Assembly: GCA_041725875.1 (NCBI GenBank)
Contig: JBGRQB010000085.1
Location: 1 to 17,185 of the forward strand
Direction: 5' to 3'
Length of the DNA: 17,185 nucleotides
Origin: JBGRQB01 sp041725875
GTDB lineage: Bacteria > Bacteroidota > Ignavibacteria > Ignavibacteriales > Melioribacteraceae
The notes beneath the pieces are model-generated. The model did not search any database. It saw nothing but the letters and a program-made list of their open reading frames with translations, and had not been told where the DNA came from. A program made the translations under genes and the position numbers. This document shows, one piece after another, positions 1 through 6,580 of the stretch. The stretch's first letter is position 1; each line of letters starts with the position of its first letter.

Positions 1-2
1 TA

Positions 3-473
3 ATGATGGAAGAACAAATGCACCTTTCTGTAACTCCGAGGTTATCTTTAGGAACTTCGGTAAGTAATGAGGAATTTAACATTGGAATGCTTAATAACGG
101 AATTGGTCCGGCCGAAGTTGTTACCACAGAAATAAAAATTGATGATGAACCAATGCCAAACTGGCAATCTGTTTTTCATAAACTTGATTCAACTAAAAAT
201 TACCCAAAAGGACTTTCCACCAGTAAACTGAATGATATATTAATTGGCGAACAAAAATATTGGGGTATAATTTCAATAACAGATACAACCTGGGTAAAAG
301 TTTTTGCAAAAAACAAAAGTCGGATTTCCATTCGTATTTGTTACAAGTCTCTTTTTGAAGACTGGTATGAAGTAACGAGAAATACAATGGAAGTTAAAGG
401 TGCTGTAGTAACAAAAAAAATCGAAAAAAATACAATTCCTCCCCAGAATGGTTTTTGGAGAAACACAGAATAG
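3..473 (+). CDS. Uncharacterised protein, probably the C-terminal part of a longer gene
   Basis: I do not recognise this protein. The frame is open from the left edge. It contains two consecutive Met codons, but no ribosome binding site can be seen, and the protein begins inside what looks like a folded beta-rich domain (SVTPRLSLGTSVSN, then LNNGIGPAEV). I therefore infer that the true start lies outside the window and that an N-terminal part, possibly a membrane segment, is missing. The visible 156 residues show alternating beta-strand-like segments, one Cys, no signal peptide and no catalytic motif. The 'N-x-G-x-GPA' stretch resembles uncharacterised Bacteroidota proteins with an N-terminal membrane anchor, but this is only an impression. 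The next gene begins 41 bases downstream on the same strand with no terminator between, so the two may be co-transcribed. Confidence 0.6.
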   Translation: MMEEQMHLSVTPRLSLGTSVSNEEFNIGMLNNGIGPAEVVTTEIKIDDEPMPNWQSVFHKLDSTKNYPKGLSTSKLNDILIGEQKYWGIISITDTTWVKVFAKNKSRISIRICYKSLFEDWYEVTRNTMEVKGAVVTKKIEKNTIPPQNGFWRNTE

Positions 474-514
474 TTTATTTTTAAATATCATAAATTAATC
501 GGAGATTTCTGGTT

Positions 515-1570
515 ATGCTCAAAAAAATATTTTTACCAGTTGTAATTTTATTTTTAGCAACATTTGTTTCAGATTCCTCTTTTGATAAAGATCCCTTTGC
601 CTCAACATTTTCTGTGGTTGGTTTTGATCCTGTTACCGGCGATTTGGGAGTTGCCGTGCAATCCAAATTCCCTAATGTTCGTCCTGTGGTTCCCTGGGCA
701 AAAGCCGGAGTTGGAGCTGTTGCCACACAAAGTTTTGCAAAACTTGAATATGCAACTCACGGACTCAAACTTCTGGAGCAGGGATATTCAGCTGAAGAAG
801 CACTAAAAAAAATATTAAAATCTGATAAAGATCGGCAGCAGCGACAAGTTGGTATTGTGGATGCAAAAGGAAACTCTGCTTCCTGGACAGGCACAGAGTG
901 TTTTGGATATGCAGGAGGATATACTCAAAATGATAGCCGCTATATTATTTCAAATTCAGAAAAAGGAAACGGAACTGTAATAACAGGAAAATATTTTTCA
1001 GTACAGGGAAATATTCTTGTTTCCGAAGAAACTACAAAAGCAATGGCAGAAGCTTTTGTTTCAGCAAAAGGGTCACTTGCCGAAAAACTTCTGGCATCAC
1101 TTACTGCCGGCGGAAAAGCAGGCGGAGATAAAAGAGGTGAACAGAGTGCCGCACTTCTTGTAGTAAGAAAAAATGCAGGTTATGATGGTTCAGATAATTT
1201 TATCGATATTTCGGTTTACGATCACAAAACCCCGATTAAAGAATTAAACAGATTATACAATCTGAATAATTTATACTTCACCGCCTCCCTTCCGGAAAAT
1301 ATGATTTCAATATCAAAAAAAATTGCAAAAGAGCTTCAGCTTATCTGGCAAAAGAGAGGATTTTATTCAGGTGAAATCAATGGAAAAGTTGATAAAAAGT
1401 TTCAAAAAATTCTGATCGATTTTATGGGCTGGGAAAATTATGATATGCGAATTATAAATGTAAAAGAAGTCAACCTTGATAAAAATGAGATATTAAAAAT
1501 AGACAGAGAAGTTTTGGAAGATATCAGAAAAGTTTTTAAAAGTAATTCCTGGAAGATGAAAACAAATTGA
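515..1570 (+). CDS. Exported DUF1028 (Ntn-hydrolase superfamily) protein with C-terminal peptidoglycan-binding-like domain
   Basis: Residues 1-20 form a signal peptide (LKK, then a long hydrophobic run). Residues 29-240 match the DUF1028/COG3342 family: TFSVVGFDPVTGDLGVAVQS near the start, then GVGAVATQS, the QVGIVDAKG and SWTG strands, FSVQGNILV and AGGDKRGEQSAAL. Residues 265-312 (IWQKRGFYSGEINGKV, then FMGWENYD) resemble the putative peptidoglycan-binding module often fused to the C-terminus of this family. The family is placed in the Ntn-hydrolase superfamily, but no substrate is firmly known. An export signal plus a wall-binding module suggests a periplasmic amidase or peptidase-like role, which is inference. 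The ATG at 515 has GGAGA nine bases upstream. The last codon overlaps a possible TTG start of the next frame. Length and domain order are normal for the fused form. Confidence 0.86.
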   Translation: MLKKIFLPVVILFLATFVSDSSFDKDPFASTFSVVGFDPVTGDLGVAVQSKFPNVRPVVPWAKAGVGAVATQSFAKLEYATHGLKLLEQGYSAEEALKKILKSDKDRQQRQVGIVDAKGNSASWTGTECFGYAGGYTQNDSRYIISNSEKGNGTVITGKYFSVQGNILVSEETTKAMAEAFVSAKGSLAEKLLASLTAGGKAGGDKRGEQSAALLVVRKNAGYDGSDNFIDISVYDHKTPIKELNRLYNLNNLYFTASLPENMISISKKIAKELQLIWQKRGFYSGEINGKVDKKFQKILIDFMGWENYDMRIINVKEVNLDKNEILKIDREVLEDIRKVFKSNSWKMKTN

Positions 1571-1623
1571 AACTTTTAAGAAGATACTATTGTATGAAGG
1601 AAGTAATTATTTTGGGGCTTGAA

Positions 1624-2055
1624 ATGACAAAATTGTTGTCTGTTCTGCTAATATTGATTGTATCATTTACACACGCTCAAAGCGACACGTTAACCTCAAA
1701 AATTGATACAGCTAATGTAAGTGAAGTAAATTCAAACACAAATAAAGTGAGCAATGAGTTTGAAGTAATGAGCCTGACCTATTTAAAAATGTCAAGCCCG
1801 TTAAATGATTTTAACCTGAATTCAAATGCACTTTACTACTCCCAAACGTTTGTTTTACCAGGTCAGTTCAATGCCCCAAATAATTTACCTGTTGTAGCAG
1901 ATTTTTTGAGTCCGCTCAGACCAAGAATAGATCCCACCAAACAAACGGTTCAAACAATACTGAAATATGTTGGAACCGCAGCCGCATTTGGCGTTGCTGC
2001 TGTACATGTTAAAAAATACTGGAAAGAATATAAGAGAGATCTTGGCTTTAAATAA
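1624..2055 (+). CDS. Small exported protein of unknown function with a C-terminal membrane segment
   Basis: I do not recognise this 143-residue protein. Starting at ATG 1624 gives a textbook signal peptide (MTKLLSVLLILIVSFTHAQS) with a likely cut after AQ or AQS. GGGG at 1614-1617 could serve as ribosome binding site at six bases' spacing. In-frame TTG 1567 and ATG 1594 add a charged extension before the signal peptide and are less likely. After a Ser/Thr/Asn-rich stretch (residues 21-45) comes a central region with LPGQFNAPNNLP and FLSPLRPRIDP. A single hydrophobic helix at about residues 111-128 (YVGTAAAFGVAAVHV) is followed by a basic, aromatic tail (KKYWKEYKRD). The layout suggests a periplasmic domain held by a C-terminal anchor. 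It follows the DUF1028 gene closely and could be co-transcribed with it. Confidence 0.65.
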   Translation: MTKLLSVLLILIVSFTHAQSDTLTSKIDTANVSEVNSNTNKVSNEFEVMSLTYLKMSSPLNDFNLNSNALYYSQTFVLPGQFNAPNNLPVVADFLSPLRPRIDPTKQTVQTILKYVGTAAAFGVAAVHVKKYWKEYKRDLGFK

Positions 2056-2120
2056 CAGATAATTTGTTGCTGATAGCCAATCTCTTAATTATCCAATTCT
2101 TGTAAACTTTCAAACTGTAT

Positions 2121-2134
2121 CATTGTACATTGTA
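2121..2134. repeat. Tandem direct repeat of CATTGTA
   Basis: Two head-to-tail copies of CATTGTA occur in the 132-base gap before the U32 gene. The rest of that gap is AT-rich, with no clear hairpin terminator and no convincing promoter. The repeat may be a small operator or simply low-complexity sequence; nothing in the sequence decides between these. Confidence 0.3.
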
Positions 2135-2187
2135 AATTATAACCTTATTTTTATTATTCGAAAAAGATTTATTTTGAAAGGATTTTA

Positions 2188-3435
2188 ATGACAAAGGTTA
2201 AAAAGCCGGAATTACTTGCTCCGGCCGGAGATTGGAAAAGTTTAATCACCGCAGTAAAAAATGGTGCAGATGCTGTCTATTTTGGTGTAAATAAATTAAA
2301 TATGCGCGCCAAGGCAAATAACTTTAAAGTTGAGGAACTTTCCGAAATAGTGAAATACTGTTCCGAGAGAAACGTTGACACTCATCTTACCATAAATACA
2401 ATTGTTTACGAAAATGAACTTAATCAGGTTGAAGAAGTTGTTAAAGCAGCTAAAGAAGCAGGAGTTACATTAATTATCTGCTGGGATATGACCGTAATTG
2501 CAACCTGCAAAAAATATGATATCCCTTTCTGTATTTCCACGCAGGCATCTATTGCCAATTCAGCTTCTGCAAAAATGTATAAAGATTTAGGAGCTGCCAG
2601 AGTTGTTCTTGCAAGGGAATGTACTTTAAACCAGATTCTGGAAATAAAAGAAAATATCGATCTGGAAATTGAGACTTTCGTCCACGGTGCAATGTGTGTT
2701 GCTGTAAGCGGAAGATGTTTTATGAGTCACTACTCATTTAACAAATCTGCAAATCGTGGCGAATGTATTCAATCTTGCAGAAGAGAATATAAAATAATTG
2801 ATAAAGATGGTGAACAGGAATTTGAAATCGGTTCCGATTATGTGATGTCGCCAAAAGATTTATGTACAATTGAATTTATCGATACACTTATCGAAGCCGG
2901 AATAGATTCTTTTAAAATTGAAGGAAGAAAAAGAAGTTCCGAATATAATGCCGTTGTTGTTTCAACATACAGAGAAGCAATCGATTTATATTTTGAAGGA
3001 AAACTCACTGAAGAAGTGAAAAAAGAGATGATGGAAAGACTTCGTTCTGTCTATAACAGAGGATTTTCAACCGGATTTTATTTTGGAATGCCTGACGGCG
3101 GTGAGTTTACAGATATTTACGGAAGTAAAGCAACAACAAGAAAAGTTTACATTGGCAAAGTGAAAAATTACTTCAAAAAATCTGGAGTTGTTCACGTTTT
3201 AATCCAGGCGGAAAGTCTTGAAAAAGGAGATAAGATTTATATCTCGGGAAATACAACAGGAGTTATAGAAATGGAAATTCCCGAAATGATAAAAGAAGAA
3301 GAAAAAATTACAACAGGAACCAAAGGTGACGATGTAACCTTCAGATGTGAAGAAGTTGTAAGAGTTAATGATGAAGTTTACAAAGTTATGCCTACTGAAG
3401 AATTTAAAATCTTGAAAAACAGAAAAGCAAACTGA
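2188..3435 (+). CDS. trhP: Peptidase U32-family Fe-S protein, TrhP-type tRNA hydroxylation protein
   Basis: This 415-residue protein is a clear U32-family member. It opens with KKPELLAPAGDWKSLITAV, followed by GADAVYFGV and LNMRAKANNF, as in the TrhP (YegQ) and RlhA proteins. The family signature is at residues 163-182 (FVHGAMCVAVSGRCFMSHYS), followed by GECIQSCRREY. Cys170, Cys177, Cys193 and probably Cys226 (SPKDLC) sit where characterised U32 proteins bind a [4Fe-4S] cluster; Cys197 is an additional candidate. Despite the name, most studied members are not proteases: TrhP makes 5-hydroxyuridine at the tRNA wobble position from prephenate-derived chemistry, and RlhA acts on 23S rRNA. The length fits TrhP rather than the longer RlhA or the shorter UbiU/UbiV. 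AAAGGA lies upstream of the ATG at 2188. The MazG-like gene follows after 11 bases, so an operon is likely. A sister activity within U32 remains possible. Confidence 0.88.
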   Translation: MTKVKKPELLAPAGDWKSLITAVKNGADAVYFGVNKLNMRAKANNFKVEELSEIVKYCSERNVDTHLTINTIVYENELNQVEEVVKAAKEAGVTLIICWDMTVIATCKKYDIPFCISTQASIANSASAKMYKDLGAARVVLARECTLNQILEIKENIDLEIETFVHGAMCVAVSGRCFMSHYSFNKSANRGECIQSCRREYKIIDKDGEQEFEIGSDYVMSPKDLCTIEFIDTLIEAGIDSFKIEGRKRSSEYNAVVVSTYREAIDLYFEGKLTEEVKKEMMERLRSVYNRGFSTGFYFGMPDGGEFTDIYGSKATTRKVYIGKVKNYFKKSGVVHVLIQAESLEKGDKIYISGNTTGVIEMEIPEMIKEEEKITTGTKGDDVTFRCEEVVRVNDEVYKVMPTEEFKILKNRKAN

Positions 3436-3446
3436 AAGGAAAATTT

Positions 3447-3782
3447 ATGCCGGAATTAAAATCAAATCCGTTATTAAGTGATATCCAAAATTACGTTAAA
3501 GAACTCGAACTTGAAAGAGGCTTTGCAGATCAGAATATCATTCAAAAATGCCTTATGCTTGGTGAAGAAACAGGTGAGCTTTTTAAAGCCGTGCGAAAAA
3601 GTGAACGACTTGTAATGGACAGAAAAAGTGAAGTTGGAGAAGTATCCGACGAACTGGCAGATATAATAGTTTTTCTTTGTTCAATTGCTAACCGGTATAA
3701 CGTTGATCTTGAAGAAGCATTTAGAAAAAAAGAAGAGATAAATAAAAAACGAGTCTGGATAAAATTGGAGGAAACAGAATGA
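3447..3782 (+). CDS. MazG-like nucleotide pyrophosphohydrolase
   Basis: This is a 111-residue all-alpha NTP pyrophosphohydrolase of the MazG type, single-domain rather than the two-domain E. coli MazG. The metal-binding pattern is visible as GEETGELFKA (E-E-x-x-E, near residues 33-40) and, on the next helix, SDELADIIVF (E-x-x-D). Such enzymes hydrolyse nucleoside triphosphates to the monophosphate and PPi. They are usually assigned to nucleotide-pool cleaning, with poorly known natural substrates. AAAGGA at 3435-3440 precedes the ATG. The gene begins 11 bases after the U32 gene, and its stop overlaps the start of the thiamine-binding protein gene in an ATGA arrangement, so translational coupling is likely. 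The cytosolic substrate cannot be read from sequence. Confidence 0.85.
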   Translation: MPELKSNPLLSDIQNYVKELELERGFADQNIIQKCLMLGEETGELFKAVRKSERLVMDRKSEVGEVSDELADIIVFLCSIANRYNVDLEEAFRKKEEINKKRVWIKLEETE

Positions 3783-4078
3783 AAGTAATTTTAGATTTTA
3801 CCGTAATTCCTATTGGTGTAGGAACCTCAGTATCTAAATATGTTGCTGCCTGTGAAACAGTTTTAAAGGAAGCAGGATTAAATCACCAGCTTCATTCATA
3901 CGGAACCAATGTTGAAGGTGAATGGGACGAAGTTTTTGCTGCTGTTAAAAAATGTCACGAAGTTGTTCATGAAATGGGCGCTCCGAGAATTTCCACAATG
4001 GTAAAAGTCGGAACCCGCACAGATCGCGAACAGACAATGCAGGATAAAATTGATTCTGTAAATGAAAAATTGAAATAA
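3779..4078 (+). CDS. MTH1187/YkoF-type thiamine-binding protein
   Basis: This 99-residue protein matches the Thiamine_BP (MTH1187, COG0011) family across its length. The diagnostic parts are the first strand ILDFTVIPIGVGTSVSKYVA, the core LNHQLHSYGTNVEGEWDEV, and the end MGAPRISTMVKVGTRTDRE. Members adopt a ferredoxin-like fold and form tetramers; they bind thiamine or related molecules at subunit interfaces and are thought to act in thiamine supply or salvage rather than as enzymes. The start ATG overlaps the stop of the MazG-like gene by four bases. No other thiamine genes and no recognisable TPP riboswitch are seen nearby, so the link to U32 and MazG may be only housekeeping clustering. 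The gene is the last before a terminator at 4159. Confidence 0.87.
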   Translation: MKVILDFTVIPIGVGTSVSKYVAACETVLKEAGLNHQLHSYGTNVEGEWDEVFAAVKKCHEVVHEMGAPRISTMVKVGTRTDREQTMQDKIDSVNEKLK

Positions 4079-4112
4079 GATAAAATTATCGCTTATTAAA
4101 TTTAAGATATAT

Positions 4113-4160
4113 TTATACGACAATATTTTCGTATAACTTAAAAAAAGTTATCAGTTATAC
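4113..4160 (+). promoter_or_regulatory. Dyad-rich leader between the thiamine-binding gene and the terminator
   Basis: Several perfect inverted repeats are packed here. TTATACGA (4113-4120) pairs with TCGTATAA (4129-4136) across an eight-base spacer. ATAACTT (4133-4139) pairs with AAGTTAT (4145-4151) around an A-rich loop. GTATAAC (4131-4137) could instead pair with GTTATAC (4154-4160), which runs into the left arm of the terminator that follows. The foldings exclude each other. This could be an operator for the downstream metal-receptor pair, an attenuator-like leader, or chance in AT-rich DNA. Confidence 0.4.
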
Positions 4161-4190
4161 CCCGGTAATTGGCAAATATCCGGGGTTTTT
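4159..4190 (+). terminator. Intrinsic terminator after the U32-MazG-thiamine-binding block
   Basis: ACCCCGG (4159-4165) pairs with CCGGGGT (4180-4186) around a 14-base loop, and the right arm runs into TTTTT (4186-4190). The GC-rich stem stands out in AT-rich sequence. It lies between the thiamine-binding gene and the small Cys-rich gene, so the latter probably has its own promoter or depends on readthrough. Confidence 0.8.
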
Positions 4191-4215
4191 AAGGCAATTT
4201 ACAAACAGGTTTCCC

Positions 4216-4593
4216 TTGGCAAAAAAACTGATAATACTAACAATTGCAATTTTTTATTTGTCGGCCTCAGCAGGGTTTACTTCGGCATATCTCGGATTTT
4301 TATTCAACCGCAACTTTATAGCCGAGCAACTTTGCGAAAAGAAAGAGATAAAAAATAACAGTTGTCAGGGTAATTGTCACATCAAAAAGGAATTAAAAAA
4401 AGAAGCTGAAAAAAAATCTTCTCCTGTATCGGTTATATTCAGTAAAGATAAATATGAAATTTTGTTTGAAATAACCGTTATAGATAATTCCGAAATTCTC
4501 TCAAAAAAACAATATCTGCTTTTATGTATAAAAGAAAAAACTGATAATCACTTCACACCCGAAGTACCTCCCCCGCAATATTCTTTTTGCTAA
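4216..4593 (+). CDS. Small membrane-anchored Cys-rich protein, candidate copper-uptake partner
   Basis: The protein has 125 residues if it starts at TTG 4216; no in-frame ATG exists near the N-terminus, and only a weak CAGG lies six bases upstream. Residues 5-30 are hydrophobic (LIILTIAIFYLSASAGFTSA), a signal anchor or uncleaved signal. Directly after come Cys40, Cys50 and Cys54-His55 in CEKKEIKNNSCQGNCHIKK, which could bind a soft metal. A Lys/Glu-rich helix, a Leu/Ile-rich stretch and a Pro-rich tail (PEVPPPQYSFC) ending in a fourth Cys follow. I recall similar short proteins with a C-x-G-x-C motif near TonB receptors in Bacteroidota, but no function is established. The copper-type receptor starts 34 bases downstream with no terminator between, so a metal-binding or redox partner role is inferred. 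The start codon is the least certain part. Confidence 0.68.
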   Translation: MAKKLIILTIAIFYLSASAGFTSAYLGFLFNRNFIAEQLCEKKEIKNNSCQGNCHIKKELKKEAEKKSSPVSVIFSKDKYEILFEITVIDNSEILSKKQYLLLCIKEKTDNHFTPEVPPPQYSFC

Positions 4594-4627
4594 ATTACTT
4601 TAAAAGTAACTTCAACCAGGAGGAATA

Positions 4628-6475
4628 ATGAAAAAGTTTATTAATCTTTTAATAATATTTTTTTGCAGTATCAGTTTTTCACAGACCGCCGATACATTAA
4701 AAACATATTGGCTTAATGCATTTGAAGTAACTGCATTCAGATCAACAATAGGAAATAAAATTTATCCGGCAGGTAAAGGCGATCTCAATAAATTGATAAA
4801 TAATAACGGATTTACATTTATTCGTAAAGGAGTATTTTTTGCTCAGGATATTTACAGTGACGGACTAAAAAGAAGTGATATAACAGTTCTTGTTGATGGA
4901 GAACGATACCACAGTGCTTGTCCTAACAGAATGGATTCTCCCCTTACCCGTGTTAATCCGCTTGATCTGCATGAAATCGATTTAACAAAAACATCATTTA
5001 ACATTCAAAGCGGCATAGGAGGAATGGTAAATTTCAGAAGAAGTTATCCTGACGAGACAGTAAAAATGGTTAGTCAGGTATCAGGAACAGCCGGTGCGTT
5101 TGAATCGGTTGATGCGGCCTTTGCAATATCAGGTTATAGCCATTCGGTTGATGTGCGTTATGCAGAAGGAAAAACATATAAAAATGGTGACGGGAAAAAA
5201 TTTGATGAATTATATAATTATGAAACACTCGAACCATTTATGCTGGGTGAAATAAGTTTTAAAGGTTGTAAAAAAGATTTGAGATATGGTTTATCATTCT
5301 CCTACAATGAAGATATTTCATTCCCCTACCTTATGATGGATGAAAGAGCAAACCGTGTATACAGCGGCTTTGCGGAATATAAACACAACAAAATTTATTT
5401 TAACTACACAGACCATATGATGGATAATGGTTTGCGCACCGGCAGTATGTATATGAAATCGATTGCAAAAAATTTAACAATCGGGTTTATCCGCGACAAT
5501 TTTGAAGTCTATTACAGAAACTGGGATATAGATAATTTTCTGAAATCAACTTCAATGACTATTAATAATCATATGATTCCCGATGTTCATCAGGTAGTAG
5601 CATCTTATTTTGATAAATGGGAAACCGGGAAGATTAAAATTTCTGCAAAGGCAGGAGTTGTTTATCAAAATGTGGGTGATAGAAAACGACTTGATGTTTT
5701 TAAAGTTTTGTACGACAAGCCAAATGAAAACAGATATTTTCCGGTAGGAGCTGTCTCTGTTAATTTTGTTGATGTAAAAGGAAAAGCCAGGTATGGACTG
5801 CTTTGGGAAGCTCAGACAGAAGCGCCAGAAATTGAAAGCAGATTAATTTCTGTGAACAAAATGATGATGAAAGCCGACTGGCTCGGAAATCCCAATTTGG
5901 ATCAGGTTATTAAAATGACAGTAAGAGGATTATTCAGTTACAGTAAAATAAGTATAGAACCGTTTTATCATAATCTGTGGAATTACGCAAATCTGAAAGG
6001 ATTAAAAATTGGAATGAAGCCTTATCAGACATACGAAAATATTGATGCATATATTCTTGGGGTAAACTTATCGGCAAAATATGAACACCTTGAAATTACG
6101 GCATCTTACAACTACGGAGAAAATAAAACAAATGACGAACCTCTTTCCGAAATAGCTCCGTTTAAAGTCAGAACAGTAATCACTTCGCCGGAGTATTACG
6201 GATTTTCCGGTTATGTGATACACACATATCATAGTCAGCAGACAAGAGTTTCAGCATTGCTGAATGAAAACTCAACCGGAGCCTGGAATAAAATTGATCT
6301 GGGTGTAACAAAAAAAATTAACAGACTTTCACTATCTCTGGATGTTGAAAATTTGCTTGATCTGAATTATTACCAGCATCTTTCCTTTTTAAGAAATCCT
6401 TTTTCTTCAGGAAGTAAAGTTTACGAACCGGGAAGAAAAATTAACTTCAGTATCAGAGTTGAAAACTTATTCTAA
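4628..6475 (+). CDS. TonB-dependent outer-membrane receptor, OprC/NosA-like copper type
   Basis: This 615-residue protein has a signal peptide (residues 1-19, ending SFSQ), a plug domain (about 30-140) and a beta-barrel that ends with the typical C-terminal Phe (RVENLF). The plug contains VDGERYHSACPNRMDSPL, the hallmark of the OprC/NosA copper receptors: Cys98-x3-Met102. The barrel contains TDHMMDNGLR, giving His263-x-Met265. In OprC, C-x3-M and H-x-M together bind copper, so both halves of the site are kept. FPYLMMDERA also resembles that family. I infer TonB-powered import of copper or a copper carrier across the outer membrane. The length is slightly short of proteobacterial OprC, and no canonical TonB box is obvious. 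A strong AGGAGG (4618-4623) precedes the ATG. The gene follows the Cys-rich protein and ends at a strong terminator. Confidence 0.85.
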   Translation: MKKFINLLIIFFCSISFSQTADTLKTYWLNAFEVTAFRSTIGNKIYPAGKGDLNKLINNNGFTFIRKGVFFAQDIYSDGLKRSDITVLVDGERYHSACPNRMDSPLTRVNPLDLHEIDLTKTSFNIQSGIGGMVNFRRSYPDETVKMVSQVSGTAGAFESVDAAFAISGYSHSVDVRYAEGKTYKNGDGKKFDELYNYETLEPFMLGEISFKGCKKDLRYGLSFSYNEDISFPYLMMDERANRVYSGFAEYKHNKIYFNYTDHMMDNGLRTGSMYMKSIAKNLTIGFIRDNFEVYYRNWDIDNFLKSTSMTINNHMIPDVHQVVASYFDKWETGKIKISAKAGVVYQNVGDRKRLDVFKVLYDKPNENRYFPVGAVSVNFVDVKGKARYGLLWEAQTEAPEIESRLISVNKMMMKADWLGNPNLDQVIKMTVRGLFSYSKISIEPFYHNLWNYANLKGLKIGMKPYQTYENIDAYILGVNLSAKYEHLEITASYNYGENKTNDEPLSEIAPFKVRTVITSPEYYGFSGYVIHTYHSQQTRVSALLNENSTGAWNKIDLGVTKKINRLSLSLDVENLLDLNYYQHLSFLRNPFSSGSKVYEPGRKINFSIRVENLF

Positions 6476-6481
6476 AATTTT

Positions 6482-6513
6482 AAACACAAAAACCTGGAAA
6501 GGTTTTTGTGTTT
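6482..6513 (+). terminator. Strong intrinsic terminator after the copper-type receptor
   Basis: AAACACAAAAACCT (6482-6495) pairs perfectly with AGGTTTTTGTGTTT (6500-6513) around a GGAA tetraloop. The right arm is T-rich and the left arm A-rich, so it may work in both directions. It starts seven bases after the receptor stop. Confidence 0.88.
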
Positions 6514-6544
6514 CTTATCCGGCAACAATCTTTTGAAAAATTAA

Positions 6545-6552
6545 TATCTTTG
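6545..6552 (+). promoter_or_regulatory. Possible Bacteroidota-type -7 element (TATCTTTG)
   Basis: TATCTTTG fits the TAnnTTTG -7 consensus of Bacteroidota housekeeping promoters. It lies just after the terminator and 28 bases before the MazG-like start at 6581. A matching TTG -33 element at the usual distance is not evident, so this remains tentative. Confidence 0.4.
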
Positions 6553-6580
6553 CGTGATAAATTTATTAAAAGGAAATGAT

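Noticed and set aside
481..726. Minus-strand reading frame inside the DUF1028 gene.
   Set aside because: It is a shadow of a well-supported gene, with low-complexity composition and no family resemblance.
1567..1623. Longer version of the small exported protein, starting at TTG 1567 or ATG 1594.
   Set aside because: The extension puts charged and polar residues before a textbook signal peptide. ATG 1624 gives a normal one, and TTG 1567 overlaps the preceding stop codon.
4079..4215. A TPP riboswitch, suspected because of the thiamine-binding gene next door.
   Set aside because: The CTGAGA core and the expected stems are missing, and the region is downstream of that gene rather than ahead of it.
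4214..4232. Possible sigma-54 site at TTGGCAAAAAAACTGA.
   Set aside because: The -12 half (TTGC) is missing at the required spacing, and the site overlaps the start codon of the small Cys-rich gene.
6554..6580. GTG start nine codons upstream of the second MazG-like gene.
   Set aside because: It has no ribosome binding site and sits at the predicted transcription start region; ATG 6581 has AAAGGA at good spacing.
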